DNA from: Inia geoffrensis
Taxonomy: Eukaryota > Chordata > Mammalia > Artiodactyla > Iniidae
DNA length: 64,000 bases
NCBI GenBank assembly: GCA_036417435.1
Contig: CM070902.1
Location: 42,678,600-42,742,599 of the forward strand
Direction of reading: 5' to 3'
In this document: piece after piece, positions 53,988 to 63,602 of the stretch
Layout: each line of letters starts with the position of its first letter
How positions within the stretch are numbered: the first letter of the stretch is position 1
Program-made: the position numbers and the translations under genes
The notes under the pieces: model-generated
Seen by the model: only the letters and a program-made list of their open reading frames with translations
Databases searched by the model: none
Told to the model about the DNA's origin: nothing

Positions 53988-54200
53988 AAGTAGAGAAGAT
54001 TTATTTCTACTTGGATTGATCTTTAAAGGCTTCATGGAAGCAGTGGCATTTTTATTTACTTGGCAGTCAGGGACTGCAGAGGAAGGTGCTCTAGGCAGAG
54101 GGCACCCAAGGTATAGGGACACAGAGTTGGGCAGAACATGGTGTTTGAGGAAGAGTAAAGAATAAAAGGAGACTAAACCCCTATGAATCTTTGGTGAAGG
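53988..54200 (-). repeat. L2 LINE 3' portion, diverged
   Basis: 'AAGGCTTCATGGAAGCAGTG', 'GGTGCTCTAGGCAGAGGGCA', 'GCAGAACATGGTGTTTGAGG' follow reverse L2 in order. Confidence 0.6.
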
Positions 54201-54940
54201 GCAGTTATCTTTGCAATTATGTGGCCACACTGTGGGTGACCTTCAGGTCAAGGTCAGCTTATGGTCATGGTACAATGTGGTTGCTCTAGCCACCCTGGGC
54301 ATCATTGTCCTGCCCCAGGAGTCTTTCTGAACAAGAAGAGGGAGCTAAATGGCTAAGATTGTGGAAATCCTGGAGTGTAATTCTAGAGTCCATTGCCAGA
54401 AGAATATGTAAGATATGGATCAGTGAGGGATACAAGAAAGGATCCAGGAAAGAGGAGATCTGACTCCACTTGCACAGCAGCAAAGATCAGCATTATGTAG
54501 TATGTAGATGCTTTTAAACAGTCCCATCGTGATAGTAGAAGGAGGAGCTATGTCACCATCCACAGTGTCCAGGGAGAGAAAAAGTACCACATGGGACACG
54601 AGGGAAGAGAAAGAGCAGGCAGGTTGGTCCCAGAAGCCAAGGGATAAGTTAATAATAGTGGTTACTGCGTTTTCTAGTGCTGGACCCTCCTGAATGAATC
54701 CCCAGCCTTCTATTTTAACTTATGGCTAAGATGTATGGTCAGGTCAAATGTATGCCTACACTTCTTTCCTGAGGCAGAGGGAAGGTTCCTGGCTGTGTGG
54801 GGCCGGAGACTTTGCAATTTGGGACCCTCTTTGAGGAACAGAATACAAACCGAGGGTTATCAAATGAACTATGAAGCCCTGGGAGAGGCCTGTACAAATA
54901 AGATGAAGGGGGAAATTAGGTAAAGAGAACACCAGACAAT
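54201..54940. other. Unassigned stretch
   Basis: No repeat recognised; open frames of about 60 codons only. Confidence 0.4.
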
Positions 54941-54942
54941 AA

Positions 54943-55075
54943 GAAAATATTAACTGGGATCATGGACTCTAGGCTTGGCTCCATTATTAACCAGCCATGT
55001 GATAATGGACACATCACTTCCTTCTCTGAGACTCAGCTTTCCTTCTGTAAAATGAAGGTACCCTCCATTGCCACC
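54943..55075 (+). repeat. MIR SINE fragment
   Basis: 'AACCAGCCATGTGATAATGG', 'TCTCTGAGACTCAGCTTTCC', 'TTCTGTAAAATGAAGGTACC'. Confidence 0.78.
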
Positions 55076-55084
55076 CCATCAGTT

Positions 55085-55460
55085 AGGGTCATGGCAGGAA
55101 ACAGATGACTCATAATAGGACATAGTAGAAAGATTTATTAGGTGATGGATGGCTGAGGGTAAAGCATAAGGGGGGCTGGTAGAGTACCCTGTTCTTGCAC
55201 AGTAGACAGCTGTCACCAACACTAGGTCTGAAAGGACAGGTACTAGACCATAGAAAGTGTAAGTAACTGTTTAGAGAGGACCCCTTGACAGTGGCCTAAT
55301 AGTTGCAGCAAGATTTCTGTAAGAAATGAGTTCAGGGAATAAATACCCCATCATCACTCACTTCTCATCCACCAATTTCTGCCAGGGCTCCCTGTTGGAG
55401 ACACTCACCCAGAACTTAGAGGGCTGGGGAACCCATTGGTGTGGTCCATACAGGTCAGTC
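55085..55460 (-). repeat. Ancient LTR-like repeat, group C, copy 3
   Basis: 'GTCATGGCAGGAAACAGATG', 'AGTAGAAAGATTTATTAGGT', 'CTCACTTCTCATCCACCAAT', 'GGGCTCCCTGTTGGAGACAC'. Orientation is a guess. Confidence 0.35.
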
Positions 55461-55655
55461 TTTTGAGGCACAGAGGAGGAGAGATAGGATGGAGATGGGT
55501 CTGTAGGAGCAGAGCAAAGACAGTAGTAAAGGTTCCTGGGTGTCTTCAGATCTGATGTACTGGTAGGCTCTCTGTATAGAAGTCCTCCAGAAGTTTTCTG
55601 ACTTAAAACATGAGTTTGATAGATTTATCTTTTTATTTTCCCTTCCCCACTATGG
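55461..55655. other. Unassigned stretch
   Basis: No repeat recognised. Confidence 0.35.
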
Positions 55656-55659
55656 AGCA

Positions 55660-55800
55660 CCAGTGCTTTAACTTTAAATTCTAGCTCTGGGCCCATCATG
55701 CCATCTTTCAGAGTCTTGGTTTCCTCATCTGCTTCACAAGATTGTTGTAATAACCAACTCCAATCACAATTTTGTGCTTTGTAACCTGTAAGCTGGCATA
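55660..55800 (+). repeat. MIR SINE fragment
   Basis: 'ATTCTAGCTCTGGGCCCATC', 'TTGGTTTCCTCATCTGCTTC', 'ACAAGATTGTTGTAATAACC'. Confidence 0.65.
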
Positions 55801-55831
55801 CAAAAGTCAATCTTCTCATCAGAACTAAGTA

Positions 55832-56260
55832 ACGATAATAATATGTAATATTTTTTGAGGTTTGCTCTATGCTCCTGAACTAAGCTCTTAATATGTGTTC
55901 TTCCAAATAACCCTATGAGGAAGATAGTATTAAACCCCCATTTTACAGATGAAGAAACTGAGATTGAGACAAGTTACCTAATTTGCTCAAAGTTTTATGG
56001 GATGAACAGTGCCTCTCAAACATTAATGCACCTCGAAATCAACTTGAGTATGTCAGAATCAACCAGTAAAATGCAGATTCTGATTAAGAAAATCAGGAGT
56101 GGGGCCTGAGATTCTAAATTTCTAACAAGGTGATGCTGCTGGTCCATCAATCACATCCTGAATATCAGGGAACTAAAAAGGGGAAAGTGGAGACACAAAT
56201 CCAGTAACCCAGATCAGTCTGGATATTAAACCATTACACAAACTATAGCATTGGCACCCC
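55832..56260 (-). repeat. MIR SINE split by a MER5-type element
   Basis: Left 55832-56000 ('CCCCCATTTTACAGATGAAG', 'AAACTGAGATTGAGACAAGT') and right 56180-56260 ('ACACAAATCCAGTAACCCAG', 'TAAACCATTACACAAACTAT') are successive parts of one reverse MIR. Confidence 0.75.
56008..56175 (+). mobile_element. MER5-type hAT DNA transposon remnant, nested
   Basis: 'GTGCCTCTCAAACATTAATG', 'CACCTCGAAATCAACTTGAG', 'GGGGCCTGAGATTCTAAATT', 'TCTAACAAGGTGATGCTGCT', 'GGTCCATCAATCACATC'. Non-autonomous MER5A/B-like, internally shortened. Confidence 0.8.
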
Positions 56261-56512
56261 TTCGAATTTAAGGGGCCTGATGGAAGAGGTCAGGCCTGGG
56301 GACATTGGTTGTATGAGCACTTAGGTGACAGAATGTAGGGGAGGATGGGTGTGAGGGAAGAGCAGATTATACAACCAAGCCTGAAACCTGGGTGGGATCT
56401 AGGCCCCCATTGCCTCCCTCACCCCTTCACACCAATCAGGCTCCAAGTCCTAGAACTTCCACCTCTTCTTTTCTACTCCCACTGTCATGGACCTACTCTG
56501 GATCTTAGTTTT
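56261..56512. other. Unassigned stretch
   Basis: No repeat recognised. Confidence 0.35.
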
Positions 56513-56514
56513 CT

Positions 56515-56708
56515 TGAGCCAGCCCTCCAGGTTCAAATCCCAGCTCTGCCATTCATTAGCTGGGTGACCTCCTTATTCTTTCTTTGCAAGATGAAGGAAT
56601 ACCTTCCTCCTAAGATTGTTGTAGGGGTTAAAGTAGTGAATTTGTATTGACAGTGCTTAGAATGATGCCTGGCATATAGTCAGAGCATAAACTAGTCAAA
56701 GCATCACC
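56515..56708 (+). repeat. MIR SINE, full length
   Basis: 'TTCAAATCCCAGCTCTGCCA', 'TTAGCTGGGTGACCTCCTTA', 'AAGATTGTTGTAGGGGTTAA', 'AATGATGCCTGGCATATAGT'. Confidence 0.9.
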
Positions 56709-56924
56709 ACTGCTGTTCTTGATTCTAGGTCAGTTCAGATCCACTCACTCCACTAAAGCTTGAGAAATCCTTCTAGAACCTGGATCTGACCCTGACAGTC
56801 TCTGGTTTCAGACAATCCAGTGACAACCTTTGACTTCAGCATGGCATGCTTGGTCTTTCCCCCGGGTCCTAGTCCCTGCTTGATCTTATACTTTGATCAT
56901 ATCAAAGGACACACCAGTCCCTGA

Positions 56925-57140
56925 AATGGGCATTTTGCCTTTGAGCCTTTGCATATACTGTTCTCTCTGCCTGGCCTGCACTCTTGATCTTTCAAGATCA
57001 AACTGAAACACCACACCCTCTGTGAGACAGTCCCAATCCTCCTTCTTTGCCCCCAGATGTGACCAATATTCCAAAAGAGTGCATTGCCCCAGAACACACT
57101 ACATCCTCTGTTACGGAATAGCAGAAGGTGACCTTTCCTC
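56925..57140 (+). repeat. L2 LINE fragment
   Basis: 'TTTGCCTTTGAGCCTTTGCA', 'TACTGTTCTCTCTGCCTGGC', 'CTCTGTGAGACAGTCCCAAT'. Contains the near-palindrome TTGATCTTTCAAGATCAA at 56985-57002. Confidence 0.78.
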
Positions 57141-57865
57141 TCCTCTAGATTCTGAGCCCATATCATGTAGCTCCTGGACCTAATCCAGGTCCTGGAATGT
57201 GATGGAGTGTTGCTATGGGTCTGATGAAAGATAAAGAAAACAGGGAGCAAAAGAAGGAAGAAAAGAGAAAAACGAAGGAAGGGGGTTGAAGAGGTCAGGG
57301 CAATTTGTGCTGTTCTGGAGCTGGGTTTCCTGGGCTACAGAGGTGACACACAATGACCCACCAACACCAAGATTCACCCTTCTTAGAAAAATATTTTGTT
57401 TCCAAACTTTGTAAAACAAAAATGTCCTGGTAGTTGGGGCTGGATCCACATACTACCCCACAAACGCAAGGCTAAACTGCAGGTTTAAGGTGGTGATGTA
57501 AGTCAGGGACATTTATTTGTGTATTAGCCTCAGAATAGTTCTGAAAAGCCTTTGTCCTCTTTCAAGTCATGGGGCAAAAGACTGCTTCTAGGGGGAAACA
57601 CCTCCTGAATAGCAGCCACTGAGCTTCTAGGAGGTGGAGGGGTTGGGGAAGAATAAAAGACAGGGGTACTCTCAGGGTCAAAGTTGGGGAGTAAATCTTT
57701 ATCTGCAAGGCATTAATCCACTTAATTTGCTTAATAAAAGATGCCTTTTACCTGCCTGTGTGTCTGTAGAGCTGTAAAAGCCTGTTATTGTGGCCTTGGA
57801 TGTGATATGTAATGAAGATTCTGTGAACCGAAGGGACTCTGGGTGCTGAAAAAACTTGAAGGATT
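57141..57865. other. Repeat-poor stretch; 57480-57850 possible conserved non-coding DNA
   Basis: No repeat recognised. 57700-57770 reads 'GGCATTAATCCACTTAATTT' then 'GCTTAATAAAAGATGCCTTT', with homeodomain-like and bicoid-like (TAATCC) cores, in a block with little simple sequence. Confidence 0.3.
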
Positions 57866-57867
57866 AA

Positions 57868-58455
57868 TATCTACTGTTTATCTATCACAGCAATGTTGTG
57901 GGATAAAGACTGGTGACATTATCATTCTACAGAAGCAGTTGAAGGATTTAGATTCCATAGTCATCAGCTATTAAGTGGTTCCCCCACACACAAAAATGTC
58001 CATTATCTAACATACAGAACCTGAGGATGTGCCCTCATTTGGAAAAGGGTCTTTGCAGGTGTGATTATGTCCAGGACCTTGAGATGAGGGGATCTCTGGG
58101 ACGATCTGGGTGGGTGCTAGAACCAAGTGACAAGTGTCCTTATAAAAGACACACAGAGGAGAAGGCAATGTAAGATGGAGCAGAAAGAGAAGTGGTCACA
58201 AGCCAAGGCATGCCAACAGCAACCAGAGGCAGGAGGGGGAAAGGACAGGATTCTCCCCTAGAGGCTCCAGAGGGCGTACAGACCTGCTGACTCCTTGATT
58301 TCAGACTTCAGGCCTCCAGAGAAGTTTGAGATAATAAGTTCTGATCTTTTAAGCCACCAGCTTATGTTCATTCATTATAGCAGCCTCAGGAAACTAATAC
58401 AGTAGCGAAGCCAGGATTCAAACCCAAGCCTACCTGGCTCTGCTCTGTAACTTGG
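57868..58455 (-). repeat. MIR SINE split by an MLT1 LTR
   Basis: Left 57868-57985 ('ACAGCAATGTTGTGGGATAA', 'CATCAGCTATTAAGTGG') and right 58405-58455 ('GAAGCCAGGATTCAAACCCA', 'AGCCTACCTGGCTCTGCTCT') are adjacent parts of a reverse MIR. Confidence 0.78.
57988..58402 (+). mobile_element. MLT1-type (MaLR) LTR, nested in a MIR
   Basis: 'TTTGGAAAAGGGTCTTTGCA', 'CAAGTGTCCTTATAAAAGAC', 'ATTCTCCCCTAGAGGCTCCA', 'CTTGATTTCAGACTTCAGGC', 'AGCAGCCTCAGGAAACTAAT'. The only MLT1 of the window in plus orientation. Confidence 0.9.
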
Positions 58456-58590
58456 GACAGGTTATTTACATTTCAGAGACTTCATTTCTTAAACTGTGAA
58501 AGGTGGTTAAAGCAAAGATTAAGTGAGGTAATGTGTTCATGTCAAGTTCCTGACATACTGCCTAGGAGGGAGCCCTCAGCCATAACTTAC
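58456..58590 (+). repeat. MIR SINE 3' half
   Basis: 'GGGACAGGTTATTTACATTT', 'AAGATTAAGTGAGGTAATGT', 'GTTCCTGACATACTGCCTAG'. Confidence 0.75.
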
Positions 58591-58634
58591 TTGGAGCTTA
58601 CGGATCAAGGAGGGCACAGAAAGAAATGAACTTC

Positions 58635-58855
58635 AGAAGACCATGAAACTTGGGTTCAGAAGACCTGACAACCTTCTCTGCCATTTCCTAGCTGTGTGAC
58701 TTTAGTCAACTTACTTAACCTCTCTGAGATTGAGTATCCTCATTAGTAAAATGGAGATAATCTCTATCACCATTTAATATCTGTTACAGATATTAAATGG
58801 GATCAAGTTGAAATCCGGCATAATAAAAATTAGTATAGTTAGTTTTCCTTTCTTC
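58635..58855 (+). repeat. MIR SINE, full length
   Basis: 'ACTTGGGTTCAGAAGACCTG', 'TTTCCTAGCTGTGTGACTTT', 'CTTACTTAACCTCTCTGAGA', 'TTAGTAAAATGGAGATAATC'. Its 3' part contains a perfect 31-base palindrome at 58770-58800. Confidence 0.9.
58770..58800. repeat. Perfect palindrome, 15-base arms, 1-base centre
   Basis: CCATTTAATATCTGT (58770-58784), T, ACAGATATTAAATGG (58786-58800): exact reverse complements. Confidence 0.97.
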
Positions 58856-59284
58856 CTTCTTAGTTGCTCAGAATTAGAGGCAAAAGCCCAGGTTCTCTGC
58901 TTAGGACAAGTTAGATATGTATAAGGCAGGATGTGCCTACATTATTTTTAAATATTCATTGAAATGTCCAGTTCTTTAAACCTCAGATGGTGCCCACAGT
59001 GAGCCTACACTGGGCTATTTGCTTAAGACTCAGACTTGAATACAGATGAACAGAACTCATTTTACCAACTTAAAATTCTCTAAGAATTCATGATTTGAGC
59101 ACTCCGAACTTGAACCCTTCGACAATCGAATTGGCTTATACAGTTTTGATCACAAGAAAAGAGAATTTCAAAAAGTCATTAAACAGGGTGAAGCCTTATT
59201 GGGCACGAATTGACTCTTAAAGAATATTACAAAGATATAAAGCTCAAATGTGTCAGAAATTTATGGAAGTCATTTCCCTTAAGT
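58856..59284. other. Unassigned stretch
   Basis: No repeat recognised. Confidence 0.4.
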
Positions 59285-59299
59285 AAAACATGATGGTAA
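59285..59299. repeat. Target-site duplication, left copy (L1)
   Basis: AAAACATGATGGTAA; the right copy at 60247-60261 reads AAAACATGAAGGTAA, one mismatch. The leading A residues of the right copy merge with the L1 tail. Confidence 0.85.
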
Positions 59300-59429
59300 T
59301 GGACATTCTGACCGGTGTGAGATGATATCTCATTGTAGTTTTGATTTGCATTTCTCTAATGATAAATGATGTTGAGCATTCTTTCATGTGTTTGTTGGCA
59401 ATATGTATATCTTCTTTGGAGAAATGTCT
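59300..59429 (-). mobile_element. L1 LINE, inverted 5' part of a twin-primed insertion
   Basis: Reverse L1 ORF2 ('GACATTCTGACCGGTGTGAG', 'TTTGATTTGCATTTCTCTAA', 'CTTCTTTGGAGAAATGTCTA'). In the source L1 this segment lies directly upstream of the segment at 59430, but here it is flipped. The switch of strand occurs at about 59429/59430. Confidence 0.95.
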
Positions 59430-59878
59430 AAAATCTAGAAACAACAAATGCTGGAGAGGGTGTGGAGAAAAGGAAACACTCTTGCACTGTTGGTGGGAAT
59501 GTAAATCGATACAGCCACTTATGGAGAACAGTATGGAGGTTCCTTAAAAAAATACAAATAGAATTACCATATGACCCAGCAATCCCACTACTGGGCATAT
59601 ACCCTGAGAAAACCATAATTCAAAAAGAGTCATGTACCAAAATGTTCATTGCAGCTCTATTTACAATAGCCAGGACATGGAAGCAACCTAAGTGTCCATC
59701 AACAGATGAATGGATAAAGAAGATGTGGCACATATATACAATGGAATATTACTCAGCCATAATAAGCAACAAAATTGAGTTATTTGTAGTGAGGTGGATG
59801 GACCTAGAGTCTGTCATACAGAGTGAAGTACATCAGAAAGAGAAAAACAAATACTGTATGCTAACACATATATAAGGA
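59430..59878 (+). pseudogene. L1 ORF2 C-terminal remnant, one frameshift
   Basis: The cysteine-rich part ('[10 protein letters not shown]', '[12 protein letters not shown]') is open in one frame. At about 59519-59523, where 'CCACTTATGG' replaces the usual 'CCACTATGG', one extra T shifts the reading to the next frame, which then stays open to 59875 with '[14 protein letters not shown]' and 'MWHIYTMEYYSAI'. The open 137 codons therefore mix an out-of-frame start with a genuine ORF2 end. No N-terminal endonuclease or reverse transcriptase is present. Confidence 0.88.
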
Positions 59879-60246
59879 ATCTAATAAAAAAAAAAAAAAG
59901 GTCATGAAGAACCTAGGGGTAAGATAGGAATAAAGACACAGACCTACTAAAGCATGGACTTGAGGATACGGGGAGGGGGAAGCTGGGACAAAGTGAGAGA
60001 GTGGCATGGACATATATACACTACCAAACGTAAAATAGATAGCTAGTGGGAAGCAGCCACATAGCACAGGGAGATCAGCTCAGTGGTTTGTGACCACCTA
60101 GAGGGGTGGGATAGGGAGGGTGGGAGGGAGGGAGATGCAAGAGGGAAGAGATATGGGAACATATGTATATGTATAACTGATTCACTTTGTTATAAAGCAG
60201 AAACTAACACACCATTGTAAAGCAATTATACTCTAATTAAAAAAAA
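59430..60246 (+). mobile_element. L1 LINE, 3' part of the same insertion
   Basis: Plus-strand L1 from 'AAATCTAGAAACAACAAATG' through the ORF2 end and 3' UTR ('GGTGGGATAGGGAGGGTGGG', 'GCAATTATACTCTAATTAAA') to a poly(A) tail. The 3' end is complete. Very similar in its UTR to the 8.5 kb copy, so the two come from related and fairly recent L1 lineages. Confidence 0.96.
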
Positions 60247-60261
60247 AAAACATGAAGGTAA
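60247..60261. repeat. Target-site duplication, right copy (L1)
   Basis: AAAACATGAAGGTAA, paired with 59285-59299. Confidence 0.85.
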
Positions 60262-60565
60262 ATATTCAAGGGAGAACATTTGCAAAATGCATTTGGTGTC
60301 TTAAAACATGTGAAGAACTGCAAGCGTTTTTGCTCATTGCAAAGACATTTTGCTGGATGTCAGCGCAGCTACATTAGAACTGAGGGCTCCACTGGGGCCA
60401 AGGCTTATTTGCCAAGCAACCTACGGAGCCCTGCTGGTCTCAGGACAAAGCCACAGTGACCACTACTTGTCTGCCCAACCAAGAGGGCTACTTAAGTCTT
60501 GGGCACTGAACACACAGATTGGGAGCCACACGATGTATTTATAGTTCTTTCTAGTTAACAAAGAA
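60262..60565. other. Unassigned stretch
   Basis: Right flank of the L1; no repeat recognised. Confidence 0.4.
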
Positions 60566-60567
60566 AT

Positions 60568-60712
60568 AAAAAGCAACTTGGGGTCAGAGAATCTATGCCC
60601 CCATCTAGAATCTGACACCTCCAGGCCATGTGGCTTTGGCTAAGTCACTTTACCTCTCTGAGTTTTGTGTCATTATTTCTAAAATAAAGGTGCAACAATA
60701 CTGTTAGCTGAC
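60568..60712 (+). repeat. MIR SINE
   Basis: 'ACTTGGGGTCAGAGAATCTA', 'CTTTGGCTAAGTCACTTTAC', 'CTCTCTGAGTTTTGTGTCAT'. Confidence 0.82.
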
Positions 60713-60734
60713 TGTCAAATAAACATTCCACCTT

Positions 60735-61128
60735 TTCCTTGCTAACAGTATTTTCATTTGATTCAGAAGTAATTTGCCTAATCTCAGAGGATAAATCATG
60801 ATTGGTTTACAGCCTAGATCTCATTCATGTTTGCCAAGGACCCAATTCTGGCCAATGAGAAATAAGTGGAAGTCTAGAATTTCTGGGGATAAAAAGAAAC
60901 AGCTGACTCAGGAGAAAGGCCCTGGGCCATCACCCCTTCTTTTCCCACTTTGAGTTGTGTTATATGAATCTTTGAAGCTTGAAGCTGTAGCAGCAGCTAT
61001 TTTATAACCATGAAGAGAAAGACAAGGAATTTCAACACAGCCGACCCATACTCTTGATATTGCTGGGGCTGACAATTCAAATGCTGAATCTGCCTACTTT
61101 CATCTTCTTGCTATATAAGACCTGTGAA
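60735..61128 (+). repeat. Ancient LTR-like repeat, group A, copy 3
   Basis: 'ACCCAATTCTGGCCAATGAG' and 'AAATAAGTGGAAGTCTAGAA' correspond to 'TTCTGTCCAATAAGATAGAA' of the 46.3 kb copy. The 3' end around 61050-61128 is weak. Confidence 0.42.
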
Positions 61129-61131
61129 AAA

Positions 61132-61355
61132 CGGGTATCACATACCATACTTTCCATATGTCAGGCACTGTTCCACATAAATTAACTCATCTAATTCTCA
61201 CAACTATAGTTATTACTAAATCTATTTCACAGATGAAAACAACAAGACAGAGAGGTTAATAAACCTGCCCAAGGTGACCGCTAGTAAATGGTAGAAGTCG
61301 GATTTGAACATAGGCAATGGCCATTCATGTAACCATTCTACCATACTGCTTTCTC
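61132..61355 (-). repeat. MIR SINE, full length
   Basis: 'TATGTCAGGCACTGTTCCAC', 'AACTCATCTAATTCTCACAA', 'GCCCAAGGTGACCGCTAGTA', 'CCATTCTACCATACTGC'. Confidence 0.92.
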
Positions 61356-61477
61356 TTGTTTGCTAATTGTTTAATTTTGGATGCAGCTAAAACCATACCA
61401 AGTTATACAAAGCCTATCCTTCTACCTTGCACACTTTTTGTGAACAAATATTGGTGCCAGTCTGTCATGTAAACTTC

Positions 61478-61638
61478 AGCGTAACTCTAAGAAATATCTA
61501 ATATTATTCTCAAATGTAAAAATTAGGAAAATGATGACTACAAAGGTTGAGTCATCTGCCAAAGTCCACACAGCAGGTTAGTGGCAGAGATGGGGTGGAC
61601 GGAACCCTAGTTCCCCTGAAGCTGACTCACTTTCCCTT
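61478..61638 (-). repeat. MIR SINE fragment
   Basis: 'GAGTCATCTGCCAAAGTCCA', 'CACAGCAGGTTAGTGGCAGA', 'GGAACCCTAGTTCCCCTGAA'. Confidence 0.8.
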
Positions 61639-61639
61639 G

Positions 61640-62205
61640 CAACGCCCTGCCTCCCTATGAGATGTTCATTTCTTTGTACAGTGATAAGGAGGCCCAAAGG
61701 AGTCTTCAATGATGCTGATGAAACCATAATCCTAGGCTGAAAATCGGTCAGCAGGCCAGTGAAGTGATTTGGGAGCAAATCCCAAAGAGGTGTTCAATAC
61801 TTTCAAATTCTCCTTCAGTCTACTCTCCTATGATCCAACTCCTGAAAGGTTACCTCTTTCTCCAGCTTTATGACTCAGAAAGACACATTCTCCCTTTGGG
61901 ACTTAATACTTACAGTTTCCGAATTCATATTCTTTCCCCAGCATGGGTCATTAGAGTCTTGCTGCTGAGAAAGCACTACCAGAACCCATCAAGTCTATAA
62001 ACTGAGTTGGTCCTTGCAATGCCCTAAGCTAAGTCTGTTGCATTTGGAAGGGGCTGGGAAGGAGATAGAGGGGGAATAAGTCAATGGAGAGCCCACGGGA
62101 TGGGGAGTGGCCAAAATTCAGCGACCTTGTGACCTGGAAAGCACCAAAGATCATCTGGTTTAACGTTTTCAGTGTATAGATAGTGTATGTGAGATTCAGA
62201 GATAT
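61640..62205. other. Unassigned stretch
   Basis: No repeat recognised. Confidence 0.4.
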
Positions 62206-62207
62206 TC

Positions 62208-62418
62208 ATTAATAATTGCAAATTTCATTCATATATCATGTACTGTAATGTTTGAACACATTTAATCTTCACAAAACATCTGAGCGATAGGAGATATCCC
62301 AAAGACAAAACGAATGCTCAGAAAGAACAGGTGATTTACCCAAGGTCACAGAGCTGAGAAGTGACATAGACAAGCTATACAGGCAAGATCTATATCCTCA
62401 GACAACTGCTCTTTGCAG
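62208..62418 (-). repeat. MIR SINE
   Basis: 'ACACATTTAATCTTCACAAA', 'GTGATTTACCCAAGGTCACA', 'GAGCTGAGAAGTGACATAGA'. Confidence 0.85.
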
Positions 62419-63240
62419 TTCCTCTGCTTCTTGAAGCCCCTAAGGAGGGGCTGACATTGAAAAAGAAATCAAGGAGTGAGGCAGGGAAAGTCTAAAAGAA
62501 CACTGAGAAAGGAGGATGGACTCAGGGGCTGGTTGATGGAATGTACAGCCCCTGAGCAATGCAAGCAAAGAGATGTTGCATGGTTGGAGAGGAGGAAAGG
62601 GACAAAAGCTTTAGCTTTATCAGATTCTCACAGCCGTCTATTAAGGTTTGTTAAGTACCACTGGTTTGGTGAGATTAAGGGGTGGGGGCAGCAATTAGGG
62701 CATGTCTCCAAGTCACAGGACAAAGTAGCGATAAATGAAGGGATTACTGCCTGCATGTGTGTGTGTGTCCTGGTTTTTCCAGCACACAGTCTGCGTTTTT
62801 CCTATTAGGTCAAGTTTCCTCACAGTTTTTGACAAGTTTTAAGAAGTTACCTGACAAAAGAATGGAAAAAGAAATTGCAAAGGGATATACTAGCGCCATG
62901 AAGATAAGAAGGCACCGTTGTGCCTTAGTTGTGAGTGGCTGGTAGGTAGAGTGTTTGGATCCAGCTACACACTTTTGGTGCCTTTGTTGATATAATGAAG
63001 CAGTCAATCCACCTGTGAGCTTCCCACTCACTGGAATTACAAGCTAACCAAAGGCACCCCTGCCATGTCTTTCTTCTCCCTAAGACAAGTTTAGCAGGGA
63101 GGGAAGACATCAGTGTGACAGAGTTTGAGTTAACTATAAACTTCTGCGTACTGCTTCTCCATGCCCTTGTGGTGATATTGGTGACCCATGTCTTGCTCTG
63201 ACGTTGCTTTTCCATCTGTAAAGTGGGGTGGATTGTAATC
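62419..63240. other. Unassigned stretch
   Basis: No repeat recognised apart from a short GTGTGTGTGT run at 62757-62768 and a possible MIR scrap ('TTTTCCATCTGTAAAGTGGG') at 63208-63232. Overlapping open frames of 61-110 codons on both strands have no known domain. Confidence 0.4.
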
Positions 63241-63244
63241 ACAC

Positions 63245-63602
63245 CTACTGCCTTTCTTTCCTCTGCACTTCAGCCCTGCTGGCTTTCCTCGACCATGACC
63301 TCTGATTTTAGCCACTGGCTTTGGTACACACCGCTCATTCAGCCTAGAACTCTCCCCAAATATTCCCTCATCCTACAGTTCCCTAGACATGTCTCCAGAC
63401 CCTCATAGACCCAGACAAGGTGCCCTTTTACATTTAATACAGTGATGAACAACTCTTGATGTCATCTCTCTCCCACATCAAGACTGAGAGTTCTCCAGAG
63501 GTAAGGGATCATGTCCGTGTTTGTTTGTTATTATAGCCCAGAGCTCAAGCCCTGTGTTCCACACAGAGCAGGCACTCAAAATATATATGTTGAACTACTG
63601 AG
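63245..63602 (+). repeat. L2 LINE 3' end
   Basis: 'ATTCAGCCTAGAACTCTCCC', 'CACATCAAGACTGAGAGTTC', 'CAGAGGTAAGGGATCATGTC', 'CACACAGAGCAGGCACTCAA'. A continuous 3' end. Confidence 0.78.

Noticed and set aside
59462..59875. 137-codon frame as a host gene
   Set aside because: It is the end of L1 ORF2 after a frameshift.
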